NCBI RefSeq assembly: GCF_024599655.1
Contig: NZ_CP102247.1
Coordinates: 2,232,001-2,296,000 of the forward strand
From: Enterobacter asburiae
Lineage (GTDB): Bacteria > Pseudomonadota > Gammaproteobacteria > Enterobacterales > Enterobacteriaceae
Length of the DNA: 64,000 bases
Direction of reading: 5' to 3'
Positions 16,922 to 25,330 of this stretch are shown in pieces (position 1 is the first letter of the stretch; each line of letters begins with the position of its first letter). The notes under the pieces were generated by a model that saw nothing but the letters and a program-made list of their open reading frames with translations, had not been told where the DNA came from and did not search any database. A program made the position numbers and the translations under genes.

Positions 16922-18064
16922 ATGCTAAAAAATATTAGTGTCAGGACCTTTATTATTGGGTTCCTTTTCTCTCTTTTTTTGGTGAATGCAGGTGTCGTCG
17001 TTCTATTTTCCAGCAATCCTTCTCTCTTTATTTCGCTTAATGTCATCAACTTCGTTGCGCTATTTTTGCTCTGGGTCTATATGACGAAGTATCTTGTGAC
17101 GCCGATCAATACGGTGAAGAAAAGTATTGAAGAGGTGACAGCAGGTAACCTTGGCGTCTCTATCCCTGAGTTTGGCAATAACTGTGCGGGCCGACTCATC
17201 CCGGGGATCAATAGTCTTTCCGGCAACATTGCGACGCTGGTGCGTGAGATCAGGGCGTCATCGCAAACCGCTATGACCTTATCGGATCAGCTCTCGACAC
17301 GGAGCGCTCAGCTTTCGGTGAAAACCGAACAGCAGTCTGCGTCTTTAGTACAAACCGCAGCCAGCATGGAGCAAATGGCCGCGAGCACCAGGAACAATGC
17401 CGATAACACCCGCCTGGCGAGCGAGCAGGCCACTGTGGCGACGTTACAGGCGCGAAAGGGCGGCGAGCTCATGGGGCAGGTCGCCAGCAATATGCAGTCC
17501 ATTACCGAATGCGCACAGCAGATGACGGAGATTATTTCGCTGATTGACGGCATTGCGTTCCAGACGAATATTCTGGCGCTGAACGCGGCCGTTGAGGCGG
17601 CGAGGGCGGGCGATCATGGAAAAGGGTTTTCTGTCGTTGCCGAAGAGGTAAGACACCTGGCTCACCGCAGCGCAGAGGCCGCGAAGAATATCAAAACGCT
17701 GATAGACGTCACCAGCAGTAACGTCACCCAGGGGGCCAGCGTTGTGTCACAGGCAGAGAAAAATATGCATGAAATCGTGACCGGCTCGGGGAATGTCAGC
17801 CGGTTGATGGACGACATTTCCGCATCGACGTCAGAGCAGGAGAAAGGAATCTCTCAGATTACGCTGGCGCTATCGGAGCTGGAGCGGGTCACGCAAAGCA
17901 ACGTGGCAATGGCAGAAGAACTCAACGGTTCCTCTGATGTACTGCGCAATCAGGTGATTGAGCTACAGGCCCGAACGCGTAATTTCAGGCTCGACCCGGG
18001 TTCCTCTTCCTTATCATCTACCGGCTCGTCATCCTTCCTTCAGCGGCCAGAGCACTCGCTCTGA
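16922..18064 (+). CDS. Methyl-accepting chemotaxis protein without a periplasmic sensor
   Basis: 380 residues from the ATG at 16922; a GTG four codons earlier is possible. Two adjacent hydrophobic helices (about 10-29 and 34-53) are joined by only a few residues (SNPSL), so there is no periplasmic ligand-binding domain. A HAMP segment begins after the second helix at TKYLVTPIN. The cytoplasmic signalling domain has the highly conserved hairpin tip (IAFQTNILALNAAVEAARAG) that binds CheW and CheA. The C-terminus is Ser-rich and ends HSL, without the CheR/CheB-docking pentapeptide NWETF. The input is presumably membrane- or cytoplasm-derived. Confidence 0.88.
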   Translation: MLKNISVRTFIIGFLFSLFLVNAGVVVLFSSNPSLFISLNVINFVALFLLWVYMTKYLVTPINTVKKSIEEVTAGNLGVSIPEFGNNCAGRLIPGINSLSGNIATLVREIRASSQTAMTLSDQLSTRSAQLSVKTEQQSASLVQTAASMEQMAASTRNNADNTRLASEQATVATLQARKGGELMGQVASNMQSITECAQQMTEIISLIDGIAFQTNILALNAAVEAARAGDHGKGFSVVAEEVRHLAHRSAEAAKNIKTLIDVTSSNVTQGASVVSQAEKNMHEIVTGSGNVSRLMDDISASTSEQEKGISQITLALSELERVTQSNVAMAEELNGSSDVLRNQVIELQARTRNFRLDPGSSSLSSTGSSSFLQRPEHSL

Positions 18065-18094
18065 CAAACCCGCAATCATGTCGCCGCTTTTCTT

Positions 18095-18191
18095 GCCGGG
18101 TGGCGCTGCGCTTACCCGGCCTACACTCTGCAACAATATCAATACATTACCCCTTTCACAGTAGGCCCACGCAAGCGTAGCGCCGCCGGGC
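18095..18191. repeat. Pair of inverted REP elements
   Basis: Two about 30-base REP units (18095-18124 and 18161-18191) face each other, with GCCGGGTGGC / TACCCGGCCTAC-type ends. They sit after the chemoreceptor stop and before zntB. Such BIME-like pairs fold into hairpins that protect 3' ends and can bind gyrase or Pol I. Confidence 0.8.
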
Positions 18192-18308
18192 AAAACGCAC
18201 AGCATGTACATTTCCTGAACGATATCAGCGCGATGGGATACATAGTTGTTGCTTAACCCCTGATGACAGCTAGACTGACACCGAAATAGTTAAAAAGGTG
18301 GAGGCGCG

Positions 18309-19292
18309 GTGGAAAGCATTAAAGGATCTGAACTTAACGTTCCAGACGCAGTTTTTGCGTGGGTGCTGGACGGTCGCGGCGGTGCGCGACCGCTGGAAGA
18401 TAATGATGTGATCGACAGTGCGCATCCCTGCTGGCTACATCTGAACTACACCCATACGGACAGCGCTGACTGGCTGGCCTCGACTCCGCTTCTGCCTAAC
18501 AACGTGCGCGATGCGCTGGCGGGTGAAAGCCTGCGGCCCCGCGTGAGCCGAATGGGGGACGGGACGCTGATCACCCTGCGCTGTATTAACGGCAGCACGG
18601 ATGAACGTCCGGATCAGCTGGTTGCGATGCGTGTCTACATGGACGATGGGCTGATTGTCTCCACCCGGCAGCGTAAAGTTCTGGCGCTGGATGACATCGT
18701 CAACGATCTGAAAGAGGGCACCGGGCCGGTCGACTGCGGCAGCTGGCTGGTGGACGTATGCGACGCGCTTACCGATCATGCGAGCGAGTTTATTGAAGAG
18801 CTTCACGACAAAATCATCGACCTGGAAGATAACCTGCTCGATCAGCAGATCCCGCCGCGCGGTTTTCTGGCCCTGTTGCGTAAGCAGTTGATTGTGATGC
18901 GCCGCTATATGACGCCGCAGCGCGACGTGTACGCGCGTCTTGCCAGCGAAAGGCTCGCCTGGATGAATGACGATCAGCGACGCAGAATGCAGGATATTGC
19001 CGACAGGCTGGGGCGCGGGCTGGACGAGATTGATTCCTGTATTGCCAGAACGGCGGTGATGGCGGACGAGATCGCGCAGGTGATGCAGGAGTCGCTGGCG
19101 AGAAGAACCTATACGATGTCCCTGATGGCGATGGTGTTTTTACCCAGCACGTTTCTTACTGGGCTGTTTGGCGTAAACCTGGGAGGAATTCCGGGGGGCG
19201 CGTATCGCTACGGCTTTACCGCGTTTTGTGTCATGTTAGTTGTTTTGATTGGTGGTGTTGCATGGTGGTTGCATCGTAGTAAATGGCTGTAA
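18309..19292 (+). CDS. zntB: Zinc transporter ZntB
   Basis: 327 residues, identical in length to E. coli ZntB. A large cytoplasmic N-terminal funnel domain is followed by two C-terminal membrane helices with the CorA-family GVN signature (FGVNLGG) before the last helix and a basic tail (WWLHRSKWL). It starts at a GTG, supported by the strong ribosome site AAGGTGGAGG and by alignment with the known N-terminus. ZntB is a pentameric CorA-superfamily channel that moves Zn2+, probably by proton-coupled uptake. Confidence 0.95.
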   Translation: MESIKGSELNVPDAVFAWVLDGRGGARPLEDNDVIDSAHPCWLHLNYTHTDSADWLASTPLLPNNVRDALAGESLRPRVSRMGDGTLITLRCINGSTDERPDQLVAMRVYMDDGLIVSTRQRKVLALDDIVNDLKEGTGPVDCGSWLVDVCDALTDHASEFIEELHDKIIDLEDNLLDQQIPPRGFLALLRKQLIVMRRYMTPQRDVYARLASERLAWMNDDQRRRMQDIADRLGRGLDEIDSCIARTAVMADEIAQVMQESLARRTYTMSLMAMVFLPSTFLTGLFGVNLGGIPGGAYRYGFTAFCVMLVVLIGGVAWWLHRSKWL

Positions 19293-19338
19293 ATTTACGC
19301 TTTTTTGTTCTTTTGCCGGGATCAAAACGCTCTTTTAA

Positions 19339-19352
19339 TTGAGCGAAGTCAA
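19339..19352 (+). promoter_or_regulatory. FNR box of the fnrS promoter
   Basis: TTGAG-CGAA-GTCAA matches the FNR consensus TTGAT-N4-ATCAA at 8 of 10 defined bases. Its centre is about 42 bases before the inferred fnrS start, the class II activation position. An AT-rich -10 (AATATTAC, 19376-19383) follows at the right distance. Confidence 0.8.
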
Positions 19353-19387
19353 TAAACATCTACCCCGTAAGGTGCAATATTACTCCC

Positions 19388-19507
19388 GCAGGTGAATGCA
19401 ACGTCAAGCGATGGGCGTTGCGCTCCATATTGTCTTACTTCCTTTTTTGAATTACTGCATAGCACAATTGATTCGTACGACGCCGACTTCATAGTCGGCT
19501 TTTTTTT
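19388..19507 (+). ncRNA. fnrS: FnrS, FNR-activated small RNA
   Basis: The roughly 120-base segment begins GCAGGTGAATGCAACGTC and is, as far as I recall, nearly identical to E. coli FnrS apart from the terminator loop. It lies in the same zntB-dbpA position. The intrinsic terminator is GCCGACT-TCAT-AGTCGGC followed by eight T (stem 19482-19499). FnrS is an Hfq-dependent RNA made without oxygen; it represses mRNAs for aerobic and oxidative-stress functions such as sodB, gpmA, maeA and folE. Confidence 0.93.
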
Positions 19508-19565
19508 GCCTCCTGATTCTCAGCGTCTACCCTAAAAGGGACGACAGCAAATTCTGGAGGGAATG

Positions 19566-19748
19566 ATGAGCATCCTGAACGCTCTGCTAGTGCAACAATC
19601 GCGTCAATCCGATCCTATCCCCAGCGATCCGGTGCCAATGCCCGATCCCATCCCGCGCCCACAGCCGATGCCCGACCCGCCGCCAGATGAAGAACCGATT
19701 AAATTGTCGCATCGGACCGCGAGATCTGCGAGGATACGCGCCATCTGA
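19566..19748 (+). CDS. Proline-rich small protein upstream of dbpA
   Basis: 60 residues from the second of two tandem ATGs (19563 and 19566); the second is better spaced from CTGGAGGG. After a short helix-like start (SILNALLVQQSR), the middle is a Pro/Asp/Met-rich tract of repeated DP and MPDP units (about residues 16-42). A basic tail, SHRTARSARIRAI, closes it. I believe a similar short ORF exists at this place in E. coli, but I do not recall its name or function with confidence. It ends 27 bases before dbpA and could be co-transcribed with it. Confidence 0.6.
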   Translation: MSILNALLVQQSRQSDPIPSDPVPMPDPIPRPQPMPDPPPDEEPIKLSHRTARSARIRAI

Positions 19749-19775
19749 CCGCAAAGATGACCACGAGAGACTATT

Positions 19776-21149
19776 GTGACCGCTTTTTCTACCCTGAATG
19801 TTCTGCCCGCCGCCCAACTCGATAACCTCAACGAGTTGGGATACCTCACGATGACGCCTGTTCAGGCGGCCGCGTTGCCTGCCATCCTCGAGGGCCGTGA
19901 CGTGCGCGTGCAGGCGAAAACGGGCAGCGGGAAAACGGCGGCATTTGGCCTTGGCCTGTTGCAGCACATCGATGCGGCGCTTTTTCAGACCCAGTCACTG
20001 GTGCTGTGCCCGACCCGCGAACTGGCAGACCAGGTTGCGGGCGAACTGCGTCGCCTGGCGCGTTTCCTGCCTAACACCAAGATTTTAACCCTCTGTGGCG
20101 GACAGCCGTTCGGCGCGCAGCGTGATTCACTCCAGCATGCGCCGCACATTATTGTCGCCACGCCCGGCCGTCTGCTCGATCATCTGCAGAAGGGCACCGT
20201 CTCACTGGATGCGTTACAAACGCTGGTGATGGATGAGGCAGATCGCATGCTGGATATGGGCTTCAGCGATGCGATTGACGAGGTGATTCGATTCGCACCG
20301 GCCGATCGCCAGACGCTGCTGTTCTCTGCGACCTGGCCGGACGCTATCGCCGCCATCAGCGGGCGCGTGCAAAAAAATCCACTCACCATTGAAATCGACA
20401 GCGTAGAGGCGCTGCCCGCTATCGAGCAGCAGTTCTTTGAAACCTCGCAGCAGGGGAAAATCCCGCTCCTGCAGAAATTGCTGAGCCAGCATCAGCCTGC
20501 GTCCTGCGTGGTGTTCTGTAATACCAAAAAAGACTGTCAGTCGGTCTGTGATACCCTTAATGCCGCCGGGCAGAGCGCATTGTCGCTGCATGGCGATCTG
20601 GAACAGCGCGATCGCGATCAGACGCTGGTCCGTTTCGCGAACGGCAGCGCCCGTGTTCTTGTCGCAACCGACGTCGCTGCGCGCGGTCTGGACATTAAAT
20701 CCCTTGAACTGGTGGTGAACTTTGAGCTGGCGTGGGATCCTGAAGTGCATGTGCACCGTATTGGCCGTACCGCACGAGCAGGGAACAGTGGTCTGGCGAT
20801 CAGCCTCTGCGCACCCGAAGAGGCGCAGCGCGCCAACATTCTCTCTGAGATGCTGCAGATTAAGCTGAACTGGATGAATGCCCCTGCTGGCGTCAGTCTG
20901 GTGCCGCTGGAAGCCGAAATGGCGACGCTGTGCATTGATGGCGGTAAAAAAGCCAAGATGCGTCCAGGGGACGTATTAGGCGCGCTGACCGGGGATGTGG
21001 GTCTGGACGGTGCGGATATCGGTAAGATTGCGGTCCATCCGGCGCATGTCTACGTAGCGGTTCGCCAGGCGGTGGCCCATAAGGCATGGAAGCAGCTGCA
21101 GAACGGGAAAATTAAGGGTAAAACCTGTCGCGTACGTCTGCTGAAATAA
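19776..21149 (+). CDS. dbpA: ATP-dependent RNA helicase DbpA
   Basis: 457 residues, the E. coli length. DEAD-box motifs in order: Q motif (MTPVQAAALP), Walker A AKTGSGKT, PTRELA, TPGR, DEAD (VMDEADRM), SAT, then the helicase C domain with ATDVAARGLD and HRIGRTARAG. The C-terminal ~80 residues form the RRM-like domain that specifically binds hairpin 92 of 23S rRNA. It works in 50S subunit assembly. It begins with a non-ATG codon: the frame opens at GTG (19776), which matches the family N-terminus. Confidence 0.96.
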   Translation: MTAFSTLNVLPAAQLDNLNELGYLTMTPVQAAALPAILEGRDVRVQAKTGSGKTAAFGLGLLQHIDAALFQTQSLVLCPTRELADQVAGELRRLARFLPNTKILTLCGGQPFGAQRDSLQHAPHIIVATPGRLLDHLQKGTVSLDALQTLVMDEADRMLDMGFSDAIDEVIRFAPADRQTLLFSATWPDAIAAISGRVQKNPLTIEIDSVEALPAIEQQFFETSQQGKIPLLQKLLSQHQPASCVVFCNTKKDCQSVCDTLNAAGQSALSLHGDLEQRDRDQTLVRFANGSARVLVATDVAARGLDIKSLELVVNFELAWDPEVHVHRIGRTARAGNSGLAISLCAPEEAQRANILSEMLQIKLNWMNAPAGVSLVPLEAEMATLCIDGGKKAKMRPGDVLGALTGDVGLDGADIGKIAVHPAHVYVAVRQAVAHKAWKQLQNGKIKGKTCRVRLLK

Positions 21150-21191
21150 AGAATGAAGCGTCTCAGAAGGTGTTTCTGAGACGCTAATCGC

Positions 21192-22127
21192 TTACTTCAC
21201 TTCAAGCACGTTCAGACGCAACTCTTCGAACTGACTATCATCTTCTTCCGGCTGCCAGCCGGCAGGCTGCATGGGAATATCTTCCCGGTCAAACGCCAGA
21301 TCGCCGCCATTCACCACGTCTGAGTCATGGTTGATGCCTTTGAAGTCGAACAGTTCAACATCCGCGAGATGGGAAGGGACAACGTTCTGCATCGCGCTGA
21401 ACATGGTTTCGATACGACCCGGATAACGCTTATCCCAGTCGCGCAGCATGTCGCCAATCACCTGACGCTGCAGGTTCGGCTGAGAGCCGCAAAGGTTACA
21501 TGGAATGATCGGGAATCCTTTAGCCTGAGAAAAACGCTCAATGTCTTTTTCACGACAGTAGGCCAGAGGGCGGATCACAATGTGTTTGCCATCATCGCTC
21601 ATCAGTTTAGGCGGCATGCCTTTCATCTTGCCGCCGTAGAACATGTTGAGGAACAGCGTTTGCAGGATATCGTCGCGGTGATGGCCCAGCGCAATTTTGG
21701 TCGCGCCCAGCTCCGTCGCGGTACGATACAGAATGCCGCGGCGCAGGCGAGAGCAGAGTGAGCAGGTGGTTTTCCCTTCCGGGATTTTCTCTTTCACAAT
21801 GCCGTAGGTATTTTCTTCGACGATTTTGTACTCAACGCCGAGATTTTCCAGGTATTCCGGCAGAATGTGCTCCGGGAAACCCGGCTGTTTCTGGTCAAGG
21901 TTGACCGCCACCAGCGAAAATTTCACCGGTGCACTTTGCTGAAGATTACGCAGGATCTCCAGCATGGTATAGCTGTCTTTACCCCCTGACAGGCAAACCA
22001 TGATGCGATCGCCTTCTTCAATCATGTTGAAGTCTGCAATGGCTTCGCCCACGTTACGGCGCAGTCGCTTTTGCAGTTTGTTCAGGTTGTATTGCTCTTT
22101 TTTGTTAATCTCTTGATTCTCTTGCAT
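21192..22127 (-). CDS. ttcA: tRNA 2-thiocytidine(32) synthetase TtcA
   Basis: 311 residues, full length. PP-loop ATPase motif SGGKDS, and two CxxC pairs (CSLC and CNLC) that hold the Fe-S cluster. It thiolates cytidine 32 in certain tRNAs. In E. coli the Rac prophage is integrated at the 5' end of this gene; here the gene is intact with no integrase beside it. Convergent with dbpA. Confidence 0.96.
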   Translation of the reverse strand: MQENQEINKKEQYNLNKLQKRLRRNVGEAIADFNMIEEGDRIMVCLSGGKDSYTMLEILRNLQQSAPVKFSLVAVNLDQKQPGFPEHILPEYLENLGVEYKIVEENTYGIVKEKIPEGKTTCSLCSRLRRGILYRTATELGATKIALGHHRDDILQTLFLNMFYGGKMKGMPPKLMSDDGKHIVIRPLAYCREKDIERFSQAKGFPIIPCNLCGSQPNLQRQVIGDMLRDWDKRYPGRIETMFSAMQNVVPSHLADVELFDFKGINHDSDVVNGGDLAFDREDIPMQPAGWQPEEDDSQFEELRLNVLEVK

Positions 22128-22511
22128 TGAGTACTACCTTCGGAGCCAGCAGGGGCAAAAATTGTATGCCGCGTATGGTACGGATTCCGGCGGCGAATAC
22201 CAGCACGTTTTACAGCGGCGTAGAATCTGGAACTGATACTCGATAAAGCGTAGTAGGCTTTCTGTTAGCCATTACGCATCCGGGGCATGAAAACAACTCA
22301 CAGCTCTGATGCTCTCCTGTGTGCCAAAGCGGGGGTAACTAACATTGTGCTACGTTATTTTATCGGGACGAGTTCAACGAAGGTATTATCTTCATGTAAG
22401 AGGAATTAAAGATGAATAGGACGGCATTACGATACGGAATGCGTAGTGTATGAGCCTAATATAGGTAAGCCTGCTGAGGTAGCAGATACAACTCTGCCAC
22501 GTTATCTCAGC
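22128..22511. other. 384-base intergenic region upstream of ttcA
   Basis: Carries the ttcA promoter region and the left edge of the accessory segment. A 13-codon frame (MNRTALRYGMRSV, 22412-22453) stands behind GAGGAATTAAAG and could be a leader peptide or a chance frame. No attachment repeat or integrase remnant is recognisable. Confidence 0.4.
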
Positions 22512-22922
22512 TTACAGCACCTCTACCAATTCAAATTCTTCTGCGATCAGTTCCATCTCTTCAGAAAAATGGCCTTCCCGAAAGAAAAACCGCTGATGCT
22601 CTTTCTGCCAGTATTCAAGGCTCAAATCACCTTCACCCTCTTTGCGAGCGAACTCCTCATTAACATCGCAAAAACGCACCAGTCGCATTGAAACCAGTCG
22701 GATCACACAGACCGGGATATTCTGGCCATCAAGAATTATGCTGTAGCCGCCTATCCCTGGAGTAGACATATCCTGCGAGAAAGACGCAAAAGATCCGCAT
22801 GAGGCCGTTTTAATCCCTTGTTTAATCAATCGCGCAAGCTCGGTTGCCAGTTCCGGGCTGTCACCCATTTGGCAGGCATCTGCGCCGGGATATCTCCTTT
22901 TAATTTCCTCTACCTCAGACAT
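22512..22922 (-). CDS. ASCH-domain protein
   Basis: 136 residues, no signal or membrane segment. It has the ASCH superfamily pattern: a helical start (ELATELARLIKQGIKTA), a GxK-like TASCGS turn, the central strand PVCVIRLVSM, and an E-G-D motif (NEEFARKEGEGDLSLEYW) followed by HQRFF. ASCH proteins have a PUA-like fold and bind RNA or hydrolyse modified nucleosides; which applies here is not visible. A solitary minus-strand gene at the edge of the accessory segment. Confidence 0.75.
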   Translation of the reverse strand: MSEVEEIKRRYPGADACQMGDSPELATELARLIKQGIKTASCGSFASFSQDMSTPGIGGYSIILDGQNIPVCVIRLVSMRLVRFCDVNEEFARKEGEGDLSLEYWQKEHQRFFFREGHFSEEMELIAEEFELVEVL

Positions 22923-23116
22923 CGAAACCCCTTCTTGTACATCGATGAAAAAAACGTTATACCGGATTTAATCTGAACTGTCCCGACATGAATAGTGATG
23001 CTTTTCTTAGGAAGCTATGGGCCGCTCGGTGACAGCATCGTTATGTCCGAACCAATTCACTACAGGGTGGGGCATTCATTTGTATTAGAACGCCACATTC
23101 GCAGAGGGACGGAATA

Positions 23117-23686
23117 ATGACTGATTCACTACATGATAAACCTGCTGCGTTGTCATTAAATATTGGCAATAAGATAAGACGCCTGCGGCAGTCCCGGGGG
23201 ATTTCTTTAAACGATCTGTCTAAATTGTCAGGGGTTTCAAAGGGGGCATTATCCAAACTGGAGTCAGGGGCCTCAAGCCCTCGCGTTGATACGCTGGCAG
23301 CTATCGCCACCGCATTACGCTTACCGGTTGGCGATTTGCTGAGTGGCAGCAGCAGGATGTACCCTTGTTTTGAAAAATATCATTCCTCGCAAGACGAGTA
23401 TTTGCAAATGATGAAATTCCGCATCGGCCCCGGAAATACCTCTGAAATTTGGTTACTACAAATGGATCCGCGGGTAACCATTCACAGTGCCGGACATTCT
23501 GACGGGGCACATGAACATATTCTTGTTCACAGCGGGATCTTACTATTGCGCTTTAGCCAGCATGAGGTGATCAGATTAGAACCTGGGGATTTTTATGCCT
23601 TCTCCGCGGAGGTTGCGCATGCATACATCTCAACGGAAACGGCAATTAGCGCAACGGTGGTGATGTCCCACCTCGAGCCAGGCTAA
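23117..23686 (+). CDS. XRE-family regulator with C-terminal cupin domain
   Basis: 189 residues. The N-terminal HTH (GNKIRRLRQSRGISLNDLSK..., about 18-72, with GVSKGALSKLESG as recognition helix) is followed by a cupin sensor domain (about 110-185; HEHILVHSGILLLRF and LEPGDFYAFSAEVAH). These SutR/PuuR-like one-component regulators usually bind a small metabolite in the cupin and control a neighbouring catabolic or transport gene. The next two genes, in the same direction, are free-standing cupins. Ligand unknown. Confidence 0.82.
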   Translation: MTDSLHDKPAALSLNIGNKIRRLRQSRGISLNDLSKLSGVSKGALSKLESGASSPRVDTLAAIATALRLPVGDLLSGSSRMYPCFEKYHSSQDEYLQMMKFRIGPGNTSEIWLLQMDPRVTIHSAGHSDGAHEHILVHSGILLLRFSQHEVIRLEPGDFYAFSAEVAHAYISTETAISATVVMSHLEPG

Positions 23687-24121
23687 CTCCGCCACGCCAT
23701 CCTCTTGCAAGGAAACGCAAGATAAAACGCCGGAGTTCCGAGTATTTGTTCACTTAAAGAAACAAAAGCGATGTTCTGAAACGAGGTGGAGAATTTTTTA
23801 AAATATAAAAACAATTGAATTCAATACATTGATTGCACGTAGATAAATTTCTGTTTACGTAACCAGGAAACCCGTTGTCCTGCGTGCGCGCTGACTGTAT
23901 TGTTATTTCGAACAGCCTCATCGCTACATCAATCTGTATTTTTGCCAGGCATTCGACCGGGGAGTGGGCCATCAGACGACCGATTATTCTATAGTCCACT
24001 GGAGTCTCTTTCTTGGTCCTGAATATCGTCCTAAAGAATGAGCGACATGCAGTCCGTTATCGGCGCTTTTTTATGACAAAACATATCCACTCAGACTAAA
24101 CATATAAGACGGAGATGAAGA
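23687..24121 (+). other. 435-base AT-rich intergenic region
   Basis: Lies between the XRE-cupin regulator and the first free-standing cupin. I find no convincing gene; one minus-strand frame (23754-23999) lacks a ribosome site and any family resemblance. It probably contains the promoter and operator of the cupin gene. GGAGATGAAGA at its end is the ribosome site for 24122. Confidence 0.4.
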
Positions 24122-24484
24122 ATGCGTAAAGTTAATTTGAAAGAAAGTTTTAATCTTTTCAGCGAACATTGGAGTCCCAAAATTGTCGGTGATATTAATA
24201 ACGAGTATGTCAAACTGGCTAAATTCTCCGGAAAGTTTGACTGGCATCATCATGAACATGAGGACGAGCTCTTTCTGGTTGTCAGCGGTCGTTTACGAAT
24301 GGGATTAAGAACGGGTGATATCATTATTGATGAGGGTGAGTTTATTATTGTACCGAAAGGAGTCGAGCATTGTCCGGAAGCATTAACAGAAGAGTGCTGC
24401 GTCGTTTTATTGGAGCCCAAATCGACTCTGAATACGGGCAATATCGTTAATGAACGAACCGTATATGAGCTGGATAACCTTTAA
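24122..24484 (+). CDS. Single-domain cupin protein, 120 residues
   Basis: A complete small cupin. Motif 1 has the His cluster and Glu (WHHHEHEDELFLVVSGRL, about residues 41-58) and motif 2 has GEFIIVPKGVEHCP (about 77-90), giving a three-His/one-Glu metal site. Such RmlC-like proteins include isomerases, dioxygenases and non-enzymatic binding proteins, and the substrate cannot be read from sequence. Strong ribosome site. Codon use is AT-rich compared with the flanking core genes. Confidence 0.8.
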   Translation: MRKVNLKESFNLFSEHWSPKIVGDINNEYVKLAKFSGKFDWHHHEHEDELFLVVSGRLRMGLRTGDIIIDEGEFIIVPKGVEHCPEALTEECCVVLLEPKSTLNTGNIVNERTVYELDNL

Positions 24485-24737
24485 TCGTGGATCCTGACGC
24501 CATTCAGTGTAGCGCATTTCGGAATTGCCTGGTCTATTTGGACCTTCTATTGTGCTGCCTCGATTAGTTCCGGCCCCTGATTCTTCACATTACCCACGGC
24601 GCGCGTCACAGAGTGCGCTGTGGTTTCAGGACCTCCTATAGCATCTTACTCGTACTGGTTTTCCATAATTGTTATATGACGGCAGGGAACTTATGTGGCA
24701 TAAGAGCGTTAAACGAACATCAAAAAGGAATGACGTT

Positions 24738-25058
24738 ATGCCGCTTTATGACCTCAAAACTGAAGCACTTGCAATACCCGAAACCTGGCACTCTCAAGTA
24801 TTAGGCCGCATTGGAACTGCAAATCTCAAAGTTTTACGAATGGATAAACGCTCAGTGATTGAAGAGGTTCATGAATATGACGAGGGGTTACTGGTCATTG
24901 ATGGACGTCTGGAGCTGAGCGTGAAGGGTAAAAACATCTCTGTAACGTCTGGACAGCTTTATGTAGCCAAAGCTGGCACTCCCCATACTGTAGAAACAGG
25001 CAGTTTTGGCACACTGGTTATCATTGATTTACCCGAAGCGGAAGTAGCCTCACTTTAA
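24738..25058 (+). CDS. Second single-domain cupin protein, 106 residues
   Basis: Start chosen at the ATG at 24738 (MPLYDLKTEALAIPETW), preceded by AAAAAGGAATG; the frame is open further upstream (24669) but that part is basic and not cupin-like. Motif 1 is weakened (EEVHEYDEGLLVIDGRL keeps one His), while motif 2 keeps GQLYVAKAGTPHTVE. Metal binding may therefore be incomplete. It follows the other cupin at a 253-base gap in the same direction, suggesting a regulon of the XRE-cupin protein rather than a tight operon. Confidence 0.72.
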   Translation: MPLYDLKTEALAIPETWHSQVLGRIGTANLKVLRMDKRSVIEEVHEYDEGLLVIDGRLELSVKGKNISVTSGQLYVAKAGTPHTVETGSFGTLVIIDLPEAEVASL

Positions 25059-25074
25059 GCGGCTTGCGATGAGG

Positions 25075-25182
25075 TCACAGATTGTCAGGGTTGTTCGACG
25101 TGCTGATCCAAACTTTAATCAAACTCAACGTTATCAACCCCATCACGACGGCAACAGTGGTTACTACAATATAAGATGTCAT
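25075..25182 (-). CDS. Putative 35-residue single-helix membrane protein
   Basis: The peptide starts MTSYIVVTTVAVVMGLITLS and ends in a polar STSNNPDNL tail. Nearly the whole N-terminal 26 residues form one ideal transmembrane helix, uncommon for chance ORFs. The ribosome site is weak (AGAAAAG about 8 bases before the ATG). It converges on the second cupin gene, ending 17 bases after its stop. No family recognised; could be a toxin-like or regulatory microprotein, or not expressed. Confidence 0.4.
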   Translation of the reverse strand: MTSYIVVTTVAVVMGLITLSLIKVWISTSNNPDNL

Positions 25183-25330
25183 AAAATAATCTTTTCTGGT
25201 AAGGGTCTTCATTTGACCCATTTCTTTTGCATTAGTTCCTGCAAAGAGCAAAACTTTAATGAAAAGAAGTGTCGAGTTTTAGTCTGTGTTGTGTAAATAA
25301 AATCGAGGCAGGGTATGATTATAGTTTTTA

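Noticed and set aside
22070..22130. Rac-type attachment site with prophage
   Set aside because: The 5' end of ttcA is the known Rac integration site in E. coli, but here there is no integrase, no visible direct repeat and an intact gene. Only the slot comparison is reported.
23754..23999. 81-codon minus-strand frame between regulator and cupin
   Set aside because: No ribosome site and no family resemblance. It could be a gene remnant, but I cannot support that.
25069..25296. 75-codon plus-strand frame after the second cupin
   Set aside because: Overlaps the more plausible minus-strand single-helix ORF, and its product is basic and Cys-rich without pattern.
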